Part shown: piece after piece, positions 29,226 to 38,540 of the stretch
Layout of the letters: each line of letters opens with the position of its first letter
Numbering within the stretch: the first letter of the stretch is position 1
Source of the DNA: Candidatus Binatia bacterium
GTDB lineage: Bacteria > Desulfobacterota > Binatia > UBA12015
DNA: 64,000 nucleotides
Direction of reading: 5' to 3'
Assembly (NCBI GenBank): GCA_036563615.1
Contig: DATCMB010000009.1
Location: 62,001-126,000 of the forward strand
The notes under the pieces: generated by a model
Seen by the model: only the letters and a program-made list of their open reading frames with translations
Database searches by the model: none
What the model was told of the DNA's origin: nothing
Position numbers and translations under genes: made by a program

Positions 29226-29699
29226 GTGGCGGAGGCATCGATCCCGGGCTTCACGGACGAGCAGGCGAGCACGCTGCGCGCGCTGCTCGACGAGATCGTT
29301 CCGCCGAGCGCCGACGGACGGCTGCCCGGCGGCGGCACGCTGGTCGGCGGCGAGCATCTCGCGACGACGCTGCGGACGCTGCCCGGGCTCGACCTGGGCG
29401 TCCTGCAGGCGGTCGCGACCGCCGACGAGGCCGCACGCGCGCGTGGTGCGGCCTCGTTCGCGGCGCTGCCGAAGGACGAGCGTCGCGCGCTGGTCGCCGA
29501 CGTCGGCGCGCGCGACGCGGGCTTCCTGCCGAGCCTGACGTTCCTCGCCTACGCGAGCTACTACCAGGACCCGCGCGTGCTCGGCGCGCTCGGCTTCGAG
29601 GCGCGTCCGCCGCACCCGCGCGGCTTCGAGATGGAAGACGGCGACCTCGCGCTGCTCGAGCCGGTGCGGCGCCGCGGCAAGCTCTACCGCGACGCTTGA
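29226..29699 (+). CDS. Gluconate 2-dehydrogenase subunit 3-like small subunit
   Basis: The ~157-residue product has the family pattern FTDEQASTLRALLDEIVPPS near the start and AYASYYQDPRVLGALGFE near the end. These small proteins pair with GMC flavoproteins and help attach or export them to the membrane. GTG 29226 was chosen because GAGGG lies 8 bases before it; GTG 29217 is also possible. It begins 11 bases after the GMC gene stop, consistent with one transcript. No twin-arginine signal is visible in it. Confidence 0.83.
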   Translation: MAEASIPGFTDEQASTLRALLDEIVPPSADGRLPGGGTLVGGEHLATTLRTLPGLDLGVLQAVATADEAARARGAASFAALPKDERRALVADVGARDAGFLPSLTFLAYASYYQDPRVLGALGFEARPPHPRGFEMEDGDLALLEPVRRRGKLYRDA

Positions 29700-29702
29700 T
29701 GC

Positions 29703-29724
29703 ACGCCGCGCGCACGCGCGGCGT
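29703..29724. terminator. Inverted repeat between convergent genes
   Basis: ACGCCGCGCG (29703-29712) and CGCGCGGCGT (29715-29724) are perfect inverted repeats two bases apart, giving a stem of about 9 bp after a minimal loop. It lies 4 bases past the stop of the subunit-3 gene, ahead of the convergent amidohydrolase. Confidence 0.5.
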
Positions 29725-29799
29725 CTGCCGGTGACGCGTGCGCGCCGCTGCGAGGGACGTGTGCTTGACGCCCGCGCGTGGTGAGCGCGCGTCGAGCAC

Positions 29800-30945
29800 T
29801 CACAATCGGTAGATCCGCGCGACGTTCTCGCCGAGCACCTTGGCGCGCGTCGTCTCCTCGAGCGGCGCCACGAAGCGCTCGAGCGCGCGCACCCACGTGC
29901 TCGGGTGGTCGGGGTGCGGGTAGTCGGTCGCCCACAGGAAGCAGTCCGCGCCGACGTGCTCGATGACGAGCGGCGCCGCGGTCTCGTCGGGGTCGGCGGA
30001 GATGAAGCACTGGCGACGGAAGTACTCCGACGGCTTCTTGGTCAGCGTCACGCCGGCCGCCGAGATCGTCTCGAAGACGGCGTCCATGCGGTCGAGGAAC
30101 GCGCCGATCCAGCCGGAGCCTGCTTCGAGCACGCCGATGCGCAGATCCGGGAAGCGGTCGAGCGTGCCGAGCGCGAAGAACGACAGGAACGCCTGCTGCA
30201 CGCCCTGGCGCAGCATGACGTTGTAGAAGAACTCCTGCGCGCGTCCGAGCCCCTTGAAGCGCACCGGCACCGCCCACGCCGGCTCGTAGGTCGGGTGGAT
30301 GCCGATCGGCACGTCGAGCTCGCACGCCTTGGCGAAGAGCACGTCGTGGTCGGGGTGTCCGTGCGGCTTGCGCGTGTGCGTGAAGGGCGCGACGAAGGCG
30401 CCGTGGCAGCCGTCCTTGACGGCGCGCTCGAGCTCCGCCGCCGACGCCTCGGGATCGAGCAGCGAGAGCTGCGCGATGGGGACCAGCCGTCCGCCGCTCG
30501 AGCGGCAGAAGTCGGCGATCCAGCGGTTGTAGGCGCGCATGTAGGCGAGCGTGATCTCCGGATCGGTGACCTCGCACTCCCACAGAAGACCGATCGTCGG
30601 GTAGAGCACGCTCTTGACGAGGTTCTCGCGGTTCAGCAGGTCGATGCGCTCGAGCGCGTCGCCGGCGCCGTAGGGGATGTTGTCCATGTAGCGCCGGTCG
30701 GGGCCGGGCTTCGCGTCGGGATCGCCCATCGCGCCCATCACGCCGAGCACGCCCTTCTTGGTGCGCTCCGAAGGCCGGCCGTCGAGCTCGAGGTACTCGA
30801 GCCCCTCGTCATCGGTGCAAATGCGCAGCGCCCGCGGCTTGTAGCGCTCCTCGAGGTACTCCTCCCACAGCCACGCCGGCTCGAGCACGTGCCCGTCGGC
30901 GTCGATCGTGCCCGGGTAGGGAAAGCGCATCACCTCGTAGCTCAT
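29800..30945 (-). CDS. Amidohydrolase-2 family protein (ACMSD-like)
   Basis: The 381-residue metal-dependent hydrolase has TIDADGHVLEP at the N-terminus (a DxH variant of the HxH metal motif), GIHPTYEPAW in the middle, and ATDYPHPDHPS with the metal-binding Asp at the C-terminus. Family members are decarboxylases or hydrolases acting on ring-cleavage products and similar acids. The ATG has CGGAGGACGCG. It is followed on its downstream side by the terminator above, and upstream by a 77-bp gap to the AI-2E permease on the same strand. Confidence 0.88.
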   Translation of the reverse strand: MSYEVMRFPYPGTIDADGHVLEPAWLWEEYLEERYKPRALRICTDDEGLEYLELDGRPSERTKKGVLGVMGAMGDPDAKPGPDRRYMDNIPYGAGDALERIDLLNRENLVKSVLYPTIGLLWECEVTDPEITLAYMRAYNRWIADFCRSSGGRLVPIAQLSLLDPEASAAELERAVKDGCHGAFVAPFTHTRKPHGHPDHDVLFAKACELDVPIGIHPTYEPAWAVPVRFKGLGRAQEFFYNVMLRQGVQQAFLSFFALGTLDRFPDLRIGVLEAGSGWIGAFLDRMDAVFETISAAGVTLTKKPSEYFRRQCFISADPDETAAPLVIEHVGADCFLWATDYPHPDHPSTWVRALERFVAPLEETTRAKVLGENVARIYRL

Positions 30946-31025
30946 CGCGTCCTCCGAGGAGCGTCATGGGCCGGGACCCGGCGGCGGGTCAAGACGGGCG
31001 TGCGAGGACGGGCCAGTGCGCTGCG

Positions 31026-32102
31026 TCACGCGTCTTCGTCGTCCACCAGCACCAGCTCCTGCAGCACGACCTGCAGGATCGCCGCGCTCGGCACGGCGAG
31101 GATCGCGCCGACCACGCCGAGCAGCGAGCCGCCGATCAGGAGCGCGACGATGACCCCGACCGGGCTGATGCCGACCTGGTGCTCCATGACGCGCGGTGCA
31201 AGCACATAGTTCTCGAGCTGCTGCTGCACGAAGAAGAAGGCGACGACCGCGATCGCGAGCTGCCACGACTCGGTCGCCGCGAGCGCGACCGCCGGCACCG
31301 CGGCGAGCAGCGGGCCGATGTAGGGCACGAGCTCGCCGAGCGCGGCGATCAGCGCGAGCACGAAGAAGAACGGCACGCCGAGAAGCCCGAGCGCGAGCGC
31401 GGTGGTCGCGCCGATCACCGCCGACAGAATGAGCTGACCGCTGAGCCAGGCGCTCAGCTTGCGCCGGATCTCGGCCGACGCCGTGCGGACGTGCCCGCGG
31501 TGACGCCGCGGCACGAGACGCAGCAGTCCGGCCAGCAGGCTCTCGGCCTCGAGCAGCAGGTAGAACGTCAAGATCAGGATAGTCGCGACGCCGAACACGC
31601 CGCCGACGACGCTCCACAGCGTCGTCGCGACGCTGCCCAGCATGTCGCCGCCGACGGGCGCCTGCTGCACGACGTCGCTCATCGACATCGGCTCGTCGAT
31701 GAGCCGGCGCTCGACGAGCCAGAGCTGAGCGCGCTGCAGCAGCTCCGGCGCGCTCTGCGCGAACGCCCGCGTCTGGGCGACGAGCGTCGGCAGGACGGCG
31801 AGCGCGATGCCGCCGACGATGAGCAGCACCGCGAGGTAGACGAGCAGGATCGCGAGCCAGCGCGGCAGGCGCGGTCCGCCGACCGGGATCAGCGTCTGCT
31901 TCTCGACCCATTGGATCGCCGGCGACATGCCCATCGCGAGCAGCGAGCTCACGTAGACGACCAGCACCGCCTGACGCGCGACCACCACCACCCAGGCGAC
32001 GAGCGCGATCAGGAGCAGGATTCCGATCGTCCACAGCACGATCGCGCGCGGATCGTTGCGCGGATCGTCGTTGCGCCGCCCGGGCGAGGCTGGAAGGGCC
32101 AT
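31026..32102 (-). CDS. AI-2E family transporter / PerM-like permease
   Basis: The 358-residue protein has about seven to eight membrane segments with the family marks: IVLWTIGILLLIALVAWVVV at the start, a long soluble loop, LVPYIGPLLAAVPAVALA and a C-terminal YVLAPRVMEHQVGISPVGVIV. Family members export autoinducer-2 or ions, and the substrate is seldom proven. ATG 32102 was chosen, with CGGAG 7 bases upstream. A sigma-54-like element lies only 13 bases upstream, which conflicts with use of that ribosome site. Confidence 0.88.
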   Translation of the reverse strand: MALPASPGRRNDDPRNDPRAIVLWTIGILLLIALVAWVVVVARQAVLVVYVSSLLAMGMSPAIQWVEKQTLIPVGGPRLPRWLAILLVYLAVLLIVGGIALAVLPTLVAQTRAFAQSAPELLQRAQLWLVERRLIDEPMSMSDVVQQAPVGGDMLGSVATTLWSVVGGVFGVATILILTFYLLLEAESLLAGLLRLVPRRHRGHVRTASAEIRRKLSAWLSGQLILSAVIGATTALALGLLGVPFFFVLALIAALGELVPYIGPLLAAVPAVALAATESWQLAIAVVAFFFVQQQLENYVLAPRVMEHQVGISPVGVIVALLIGGSLLGVVGAILAVPSAAILQVVLQELVLVDDEDA

Positions 32103-32114
32103 GCGCGAACTCCG

Positions 32115-32130
32115 AGCAAGTTCCCGTCCA
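32115..32130 (-). promoter_or_regulatory. Weak sigma-54-like element upstream of the AI-2E permease
   Basis: The minus strand reads TGGACGGGAACTTGCT with correct GG-GC spacing. It would place the transcript start near the ATG itself, removing the ribosome site, so it may be chance. It is listed because the S2P gene has a strong site in the same intergenic region pointing the other way. Confidence 0.25.
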
Positions 32131-32256
32131 TGCGAATCGCGCGGTGCTGGACGTCGCGACCCTGCAATCGGTACAGCGGCGCAGGGCGGCGGTTGCACGC
32201 GACGACGCCCGCGCGGGCCGCGCCCCGCACGGGGCCGCGGGCGCGCAGCCGCTCGG

Positions 32257-32272
32257 TGGCACGGCCGTTGCG
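32257..32272 (+). promoter_or_regulatory. Sigma-54 promoter of the site-2 protease gene
   Basis: TGGCACGGCCGTTGCG matches TGGCACG-N4-TTGC exactly and differs from the PRC-barrel gene site only in the spacer and last base. It lies about 80 bases upstream of the S2P ATG on the same strand. Confidence 0.72.
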
Positions 32273-32350
32273 GACGCCTGCGGCGCCCGCGAAGCCCACG
32301 GATCGGCCCACGGCTTTGCAAGCGCGCGCCTGGAAGCCATGGAGGATGCG

Positions 32351-33580
32351 ATGAACCAGCACAGCGACCCCTCGCGCCGCCCCGCCGCGCCGAGTGCGAC
32401 CCGCAGCGCCGCTCAGGCGTCCGGGCTGCGCGGCCTCACGCTGTTCTCGGTCGGCGGCGTCGCGGTGCGCATCGACGTCTCGTGGCTCGTGATCTTCACG
32501 CTGGTGCTGGCGAGCCTCGCCGCCGGCTACTTCCCGCAGACCTACCCGGGCTACGCGCTCGCCACCTACTTCGTCGTCGGGCTGATCGCGACGCTGCTCT
32601 TCTTCGCGTCGGTCCTGATCCACGAGCTGTCGCACGCGTTCGTCGCCAACGCGCTCGGCAACCGCGTCGACACGATCACGCTGTTCGTGTTCGGCGGCAT
32701 GGCGCACTTGACGGAGGAGTCGCGCTCGCCGGCGAACGAAATGAAGATCGCGGGCGTCGGGCCGCTGACCAGCATGGCGCTCGCCGCTCTGTTCTGGCTC
32801 GGCGCGCGGCTCCTCGACGCGCTCGGCGCGGAGCCGATGTGGGTCGGTGTCTTCGGCTACCTCGGGACGATCAACCTGGCGCTCGCGGTGTTCAACCTGC
32901 TGCCGGGCTTCCCGCTCGACGGCGGACGGCTGCTGCGCGCGTTCTTCTGGTACCGCTCGGGCGACCTGCGTCAGGCGACCGCGCGCGCCGCGTCCTGGGG
33001 CAGCGGCATCGCGATCGGGCTGATGGTCCTGGGCGCGCTCGAGATCTTCAAGGGCGCGCTGATCGGCGGCTTCTGGCTGATCCTGATCGGGCTCTTCCTG
33101 CGCGGCGCTGCCGAGGCGGGGTATCACGGGCTCGTCACGGAGCAGATGCTCGCGCACACCCGCGTGCGCGACGTGATGGTCAAGGACCCCGTCAAGATCC
33201 CGCCCGACCTCACCATCGCGCAGGCGATCGAGGACTACTTCCTGCGCTACGGCTTCGGCGGCTTCCCGGTCGGCGACGACGGCGACGTGCAGGGCATCCT
33301 GTCGCTGCGTCAGGTGCGTGCGTGTCCGGCCGAGGAGCGTGCACGCGTCCGCGTCGCGGAGCTCATGCGGCGCGCCACACCCGAGGTCGTGGTCTCGCCC
33401 GACGAGAGCGTCGTCGGCGCGATGCGGCGCATGGCCGCCGCCGACAGCGGGCGGCTGCTGGTCCTCGAGCACGGCCGCCTCGCGGGCCTCATCACGCGCA
33501 ACGGCGTCATGCACTACCTGCGCCTGAGCTCGGAGCTCGACGTGCCGCCGCACGCGGCCGACGCCGCGCGGCCGGCGTGA
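32351..33580 (+). CDS. Site-2 protease (M50) with C-terminal CBS pair
   Basis: The 409-residue integral membrane metalloprotease has the Zn site HELSH in a membrane segment (SVLIHELSHAFVANALG) and the second motif NLLPGFPLDGGRLLRA. A CBS-domain pair occupies about residues 275-385 (VRDVMVKDPVKIPPD and VAELMRRATPEVVV). S2P enzymes cut membrane-embedded substrates in stress signalling; CBS domains bind adenosyl ligands. ATG 32351 was preferred to ATG 32339 because GGAGGATGCG sits before it. A sigma-54 promoter and a strong terminator frame it as a single-gene unit. Confidence 0.9.
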   Translation: MNQHSDPSRRPAAPSATRSAAQASGLRGLTLFSVGGVAVRIDVSWLVIFTLVLASLAAGYFPQTYPGYALATYFVVGLIATLLFFASVLIHELSHAFVANALGNRVDTITLFVFGGMAHLTEESRSPANEMKIAGVGPLTSMALAALFWLGARLLDALGAEPMWVGVFGYLGTINLALAVFNLLPGFPLDGGRLLRAFFWYRSGDLRQATARAASWGSGIAIGLMVLGALEIFKGALIGGFWLILIGLFLRGAAEAGYHGLVTEQMLAHTRVRDVMVKDPVKIPPDLTIAQAIEDYFLRYGFGGFPVGDDGDVQGILSLRQVRACPAEERARVRVAELMRRATPEVVVSPDESVVGAMRRMAAADSGRLLVLEHGRLAGLITRNGVMHYLRLSSELDVPPHAADAARPA

Positions 33581-33690
33581 CGCGCGAGCACGTGCACGCC
33601 GGCGGCCGCGCGCGCACCGCCTTGCCTGCCGCGCCTGCCGCGTGCGTCGTCCATCGGGCCGTCGCCGGACGCGCGGGACGCCGCCGCCCC

Positions 33691-33716
33691 GCGTCGTTCG
33701 AATTCCCGAACGACGC
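33691..33716 (+). terminator. Terminator downstream of the site-2 protease gene
   Basis: GCGTCGTTCG (33691-33700) and CGAACGACGC (33707-33716) form a perfect 10-bp stem with a 6-base loop, followed by TTGATCCC. Confidence 0.6.
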
Positions 33717-33751
33717 TTGATCCCGCGCGCCCACATTGCCAAGGGTGGCGC

Positions 33752-35482
33752 ATGCTCGACACGCTGATCCGCAACGGCACCGTGGTCGACGGCACCGGCG
33801 CACCCGGCGTGCGGGCCGACATCGGGATCAAGGACGGCCGGATCGTGACGCTCGGACGCGTCACCGAGGGCGCGGCGCGCACCATCGACGCCGACGGGCT
33901 CGTCGTGACCCCCGGCTTCATCGACCCGCACACGCACTACGACGCGCAGCTCTTCTGGGACCCGTTCGCGAGCCCGTCGAACCTGCACGGCGTGACCACG
34001 GTGATCGCCGGCAACTGCGGCTTCACGCTCGCTCCCCTCGGCGCGAAGGACGCGGACTACATCCGCCGCATGATGGCCAAGGTCGAGGGCATGCCGCTCG
34101 GCGCGCTCGAGAACGGCATCGAGTGGAACTGGTCGACCTTCGCCGAGTACCTCGACCGGCTCGACGGCCGGATCGGCGTCAATGCAGGATTTCTCGTCGG
34201 GCACTGCGCGCTGCGCCGCCGGGTGATGGGCGAGGGCGCGGTCGGCGGTCCGGCGACGCTCGAGCAGATCGTCGACATGGTGAAGCTGCTGCACGAGTGT
34301 CTCGCCGCGGGCGGGCTCGGCTTCTCGTCGTCGCAGGCGTTCACGCACGTCGACGGCGACAATGCACCCGTGCCGTCGCGCTTCGCGACGCGCGAGGAGA
34401 CGCTGGCGCTCGCCGCTGCCGTGCGCGAGCACCCCGGGACGACGCTCGAGTTCATCATCGACGGCTGCCTGAACCAGTTCCAGGACCACGAGATCGGGCT
34501 GATGATCGCGATGTCGCTCGCCGCCAACCGCCCGCTCAACTGGAACGTCATGCAGGTGAGCGCGCTGAACCGCGCGCGTCACGAGCACCAGCTCTCGGCG
34601 GGCACCAAGGCGAAGGCCGCGGGCGCGAAGATCGTCGCGCTCACCATGCCGACGCTGGTCGGCCTCAAGATGAGCTTCCTCGAGCACTGCGCGCTGAACT
34701 CGATCCCCGAGTGGGGACCGATCCTCGCGCTGCCGGTGCCCGAGCGCATCGCCAAGCTCAAAGATCCGAAGGTGCGCGAGCTGATGCGCGAGGGCGGACG
34801 CCGTCCCGAGGCCGGCGTGTTCGGCGCGCTCGCGAAGGGCGAGCGCTTCATGATCGGCGAGACGTTCGCGCCCGAGAACCGCGCGTTCGCCGGACGCAAG
34901 GTCGCCGACATCGCGGCCGAGCTCGGCAAGAACCCGTTCGACACGCTGCTCGACATCGTGGTCGCCGACGAGCTGCGCACCGCGCTCTGGCCGCTGCCGA
35001 CCGACGACGACCTCGACTCGTGGAAGCTGCGCGTCGAGGTGTGGCGCGACGAGCGCGCGATGATCGGCGGCTCGGACGCGGGTGCGCACCTCGACCGCAT
35101 GCTGGGCTCGGGCTACCCGACGGCGTTCCTCGGCGACGTGGTGCGCGAGCGCCAGCTCCTGCCGCTCGAGGAGGCCGTGCACATGATGACCGGCGTGCCC
35201 GCGGCGCTGTTCGGCTTGAAGGACCGCGGCCGCATCGCGCCGGGCGCGTACGCCGACCTCGTGCTGCTCGATCCGCGGACGGTTGCCTCGGGCATGATCC
35301 ACACGCGCAAGGATCTGCCGGGCGGCAACGAGCGCATGTTCGCCGAGGCCAAGGGCATCGCGCGCGTGCTGGTGAACGGGCGCGACATCGTGGTCGACGG
35401 CAAGGAGACCGGCGAGCTGCCGGGCAAGGTGCTGCGCTCGGGACGCGACACCGAGACGGTGACGGTGCCGGGCGGCGGCTGA
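33752..35482 (+). CDS. N-acyl-D-amino-acid deacylase-type amidohydrolase
   Basis: The 576-residue protein is an amidohydrolase-superfamily enzyme of the D-aminoacylase type: IRNGTVVDGTGAPG at the start, the metal motif FIDPHTHYDAQ, TVIAGNCGF, a C-terminal GGSDAGAHLD, and the closing beta-sandwich GRIAPGAYADLVLLDP. Length matches family members that deacylate D-amino acids or related N-acyl compounds. The ATG has AAGGGTGG ahead of it. It stands between two single-gene units on the same strand. Confidence 0.9.
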   Translation: MLDTLIRNGTVVDGTGAPGVRADIGIKDGRIVTLGRVTEGAARTIDADGLVVTPGFIDPHTHYDAQLFWDPFASPSNLHGVTTVIAGNCGFTLAPLGAKDADYIRRMMAKVEGMPLGALENGIEWNWSTFAEYLDRLDGRIGVNAGFLVGHCALRRRVMGEGAVGGPATLEQIVDMVKLLHECLAAGGLGFSSSQAFTHVDGDNAPVPSRFATREETLALAAAVREHPGTTLEFIIDGCLNQFQDHEIGLMIAMSLAANRPLNWNVMQVSALNRARHEHQLSAGTKAKAAGAKIVALTMPTLVGLKMSFLEHCALNSIPEWGPILALPVPERIAKLKDPKVRELMREGGRRPEAGVFGALAKGERFMIGETFAPENRAFAGRKVADIAAELGKNPFDTLLDIVVADELRTALWPLPTDDDLDSWKLRVEVWRDERAMIGGSDAGAHLDRMLGSGYPTAFLGDVVRERQLLPLEEAVHMMTGVPAALFGLKDRGRIAPGAYADLVLLDPRTVASGMIHTRKDLPGGNERMFAEAKGIARVLVNGRDIVVDGKETGELPGKVLRSGRDTETVTVPGGG

Positions 35483-35579
35483 GCGTCGCGTCGCGAACCG
35501 CGAGTCGGCACGTCCGAGCGCCGCGTCGTCTTCCGCCGTCGCGAAGGCCCGCCCGTTCGGCGGCGGCGCCCGATTCCTC

Positions 35580-35585
35580 TACGAT
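35580..35585 (+). promoter_or_regulatory. -10-like TACGAT six bases before the DEAD-box ATG
   Basis: TACGAT is followed by six bases (GGCCCC) and then ATG 35592, with no Shine-Dalgarno. This suggests a leaderless transcript. The -35 region is weak. Confidence 0.4.
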
Positions 35586-35591
35586 GGCCCC

Positions 35592-37559
35592 ATGACGGCG
35601 ATCGGCTCCCAGGCCGAGGACGGCGGCTTCGCCGCGCTCGGGCTCGACCGGCGTCTCGTGCGGGCGGTCGCGGAGCTCGGCTACGAGGAGCCGACGCCGA
35701 TCCAGCGCGAGGCGATCCCGCCGCTGCTCGCCGGACGAGACCTCGTCGGGCAGGCCGCGACCGGAACCGGCAAGACGGCCGCGTTCGCGCTGCCGCTGCT
35801 CGCGCGCATCGCCGCGCGCAGGCGCAGCTCGCGCAACCCCGCCGCGCTGGTGCTCGTGCCGACGCGCGAGCTCGCGATGCAGGTCGCCGAAGCCGTGCAC
35901 CGCTACGGACGCACGCTCGGCGCCGAGGTCGTCCCGGTGTACGGCGGGCAAGCGTTCGCACCGCAGCTGCGCGCGCTGCGCCGCGGCGTCGACGTCGTGG
36001 TCGCGACGCCGGGACGCGCCGTCGACCACCTGCAGCGCGGCACGCTGTCGCTCGCCGAGGTCGAGATCGTCGTGCTCGACGAGGCGGACGAGATGCTCGA
36101 CATGGGCTTCGCCGAGGACCTCGACGCGATCCTCGGCGCCGCGCCCGCCGAGCGTCAGACGGTGCTGTTCTCCGCCACCATGCCGCCGCGCATCGCCGCG
36201 ATCGCGCGCCGCCACCTGCGCGACCCGGTGCAGATCCGCATCGCCGGCGAGCGTCCGAAGGCGGGTGACGTGCCGCGCGTGCGCCAGACGGCGTACGTCG
36301 TCGCGCGGCCGCACAAGCCCGCCGCGCTGGCGCGCATCCTCGACCTCGAGGATCCGACGGCGGCGCTGGTCTTCTGCCGCACGCGCACCGAGGTCGAGGA
36401 GCTCGGCGAGCGCCTGCGCGCCCACGGCTACCGCGCCGAGATGCTGCACGGCGGCATGTCGCAGGCCGAGCGCGACCGCGTGATGCGGCGCCTGCGCGCC
36501 GAGGAAGCGGACCTCGTGATCGCGACCGACGTCGCGGCGCGCGGCCTCGACGTGCCGCAGCTCACGCACGTCATCAACTACGACGTGCCGTCGGCGCCCG
36601 AGTCCTACGTGCACCGCATCGGCCGCGTCGGTCGCGCGGGACGCGAGGGTGTCGCGATCACGCTCGCCGAGCCGCGCGAGCACCGCTTGATGCGCAACAT
36701 CGAGCAGCTCACCAAGCGGCGCATCGAGATCGCGTCGGTGCCGACCGTCGCCGATCTGCGCGCGCGTCGCTTGGAAAGCGTCACGAGCGCGCTGCGCGAG
36801 GCGCTGTCGGCGGACGACGTCGAGCGCTACCGCGTCGTGGTCGACGCGCTCGCGCAGGAGTTCGACCCGGTGCAGGTCGCGATGGCCGCCGTCAAGCTGC
36901 TCGCCGAGGAAGGCGAAGCGGATCACGCAGCGGAGGACATCCCCGCCTTTGCCGGGCGCGCGCCGCGCGAGCCGCGTCACGAGCGCGAGCGAGCGTATGC
37001 TCCGCGTGACCGGCGTCCTGAGCGCGAGCGAGCGCGCGCGCCGCGCGCCGAGCGCGCGCACGAAGATCGCGCGCGCGACGACCGCGTGCCGAGCGGCATG
37101 ACGCGCATCTTCATCGGCGCCGGACGCGCGATGGGGCTGCGGCCGCAGGACGTGGTCGGCGCCATCACCGGCGAGGCCGGGATCACCGGCAAGGAGATCG
37201 GCGCCATCGTGATCGCCGACCGCTTCGCGCTCGCCGAGGTGCCCGAGGACCGCGCGCGCGACGTGGTGGCGGCGCTGCGTCGCGGCACGGTGAAGGGGCG
37301 CAAGATCCCCGTGCGCCTCGAGCGTCGCGACGACGACGGGCGCGGCGGGGCGCAGGCGCGCGCCCGCGCGGAGCAGGTACGCGGCGACGTGCAGGCCCGT
37401 GGTCGCGTGCCGGCGCGTGGCGACGATCGTCGCGCGTCGCGCCCGTACCGCGAGCGCGCGCACGGCGAGCGGACGCTCGGTGAGCGGTCGTACGGGGCGC
37501 GGACGCGCGTCGAGGGGGCGCCGCGCGAGCGGACGCGCCGCGACGGGCCGCGCCGCTGA
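35592..37559 (+). CDS. DEAD-box RNA helicase with DbpA-type RNA-binding domain
   Basis: The 655-residue protein has the Q motif (YEEPTPIQREAI), motif I ATGTGKT, motif II DEAD in VVLDEADEMLDMG, SAT in LFSATMPPR, and HRIGRVGRAGREG. A charged Arg-rich linker (about 450-500) is followed by a DbpA/RRM-like domain (RIFIGAGRAMGLRPQDVVGA to KIPVRLERR) and a basic tail of RE/RG-type repeats. It should unwind structured RNA in ribosome assembly or cold adaptation. The start lacks a Shine-Dalgarno site. Confidence 0.94.
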   Translation: MTAIGSQAEDGGFAALGLDRRLVRAVAELGYEEPTPIQREAIPPLLAGRDLVGQAATGTGKTAAFALPLLARIAARRRSSRNPAALVLVPTRELAMQVAEAVHRYGRTLGAEVVPVYGGQAFAPQLRALRRGVDVVVATPGRAVDHLQRGTLSLAEVEIVVLDEADEMLDMGFAEDLDAILGAAPAERQTVLFSATMPPRIAAIARRHLRDPVQIRIAGERPKAGDVPRVRQTAYVVARPHKPAALARILDLEDPTAALVFCRTRTEVEELGERLRAHGYRAEMLHGGMSQAERDRVMRRLRAEEADLVIATDVAARGLDVPQLTHVINYDVPSAPESYVHRIGRVGRAGREGVAITLAEPREHRLMRNIEQLTKRRIEIASVPTVADLRARRLESVTSALREALSADDVERYRVVVDALAQEFDPVQVAMAAVKLLAEEGEADHAAEDIPAFAGRAPREPRHERERAYAPRDRRPERERARAPRAERAHEDRARDDRVPSGMTRIFIGAGRAMGLRPQDVVGAITGEAGITGKEIGAIVIADRFALAEVPEDRARDVVAALRRGTVKGRKIPVRLERRDDDGRGGAQARARAEQVRGDVQARGRVPARGDDRRASRPYRERAHGERTLGERSYGARTRVEGAPRERTRRDGPRR

Positions 37560-37616
37560 GCCACGCAACGCGCGCGGTTGCCGATGGGCGGGCGGGCTGC
37601 CTACAGTTTGCCCGAC

Positions 37617-38540
37617 GTGACGCGGAACGGGTCGACGGCGGGCGACGGCGCTTGCGTGCTCTGCGGCGCGCGCGCGTTCTCTCGCCTCTTCGAGAAGCGA
37701 GGCTGGGCGTTCGTCCGCTGCACGAGCTGCGGGCTCGTCTCGCTCGATCCGCTGCCGAGCCCCGAGGAGATCGCGGCCCACCACGAGCGCTCGTACACCG
37801 ACGGCGGCTACGCGACCTTCGCTGCCGCCGACGAGATCCGGCGCGGCATCGCGCGCGACCGTCTCGAGCGGGCGCGCAGGGCCGCACCGCCGGGTCCGTG
37901 GCTCGACGTCGGCTGCTCGACGGGAGCGTTCGTCGCCGCCGCCGTCGAGAGCGGGATCGACGCGGAGGGTCTCGAGATCTCGAGCGTCGCGGTGGCGCAG
38001 GCGCGCCAGCGCGGTCTGCGCGTCCACCAGGGCGCGGTCGAGAGCTTCTCGCCCGAGCGCCGCTACGCGGTGATCACGGCGTTCGACGTCCTCGAGCACC
38101 TGCGCGACCCGCTGGAGTTCGTGCGTCGGCTCGGCGACTGGCTGCTGCCCGACGGCGTGCTGGTCGCCGCGGTGCCGAACCACCACAGCATGGCCGCGCG
38201 CGTGATGCGCAAGCACTGGTTCTACTACGCGCCGCCCGACCACATTCATTACTTCACGCCGGAGACGCTGCGCCGCCTGCTGGCGCAGGGCGGCCTCACG
38301 ACCGTCGACCTGCGGCCGGCCTACAAGCCGCTGACCATCGACTACGCGGCGGAGCAGCTCGCGCAGCTCACCCCGGGGCTCGCGCCGCTCGCGCGCGCGG
38401 TCGGGCGGATCCTGCCCGGGCGGCTCGGCGCGCGCGCGTGGCCGCTGCCGCTCGGCGAGATCCAGGTGGTCGCACGGCGCACCGCCGCGCACGCCGCGCG
38501 CGACGATGCTCGCGCGAGCCAGGCGATGGAGGCGCGATGA
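37617..38540 (+). CDS. Zn-ribbon SAM-dependent methyltransferase
   Basis: A ~307-residue protein with an N-terminal four-cysteine Zn ribbon (CVLCGA and CTSCGLV), then a class I methyltransferase core with WLDVGCSTGAFV and the acidic GLEISSVAVAQA, and HYFTPETLRRLL toward the end. Such proteins usually methylate sugars or lipid-linked intermediates in cell-surface polysaccharide clusters. GTG 37617 was chosen because TACAGT ends 9 bases upstream (possible leaderless start); ATG 37584 is an alternative. It overlaps the acetyltransferase start (ATGA), and a second Zn-ribbon methyltransferase lies nearby on the other strand. Confidence 0.85.
   Translation: MTRNGSTAGDGACVLCGARAFSRLFEKRGWAFVRCTSCGLVSLDPLPSPEEIAAHHERSYTDGGYATFAAADEIRRGIARDRLERARRAAPPGPWLDVGCSTGAFVAAAVESGIDAEGLEISSVAVAQARQRGLRVHQGAVESFSPERRYAVITAFDVLEHLRDPLEFVRRLGDWLLPDGVLVAAVPNHHSMAARVMRKHWFYYAPPDHIHYFTPETLRRLLAQGGLTTVDLRPAYKPLTIDYAAEQLAQLTPGLAPLARAVGRILPGRLGARAWPLPLGEIQVVARRTAAHAARDDARASQAMEAR

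Noticed and set aside
32009..35302. A 1097-codon minus-strand open frame
   Set aside because: It is antisense to the S2P protease and acylase genes and shows only shadow composition.
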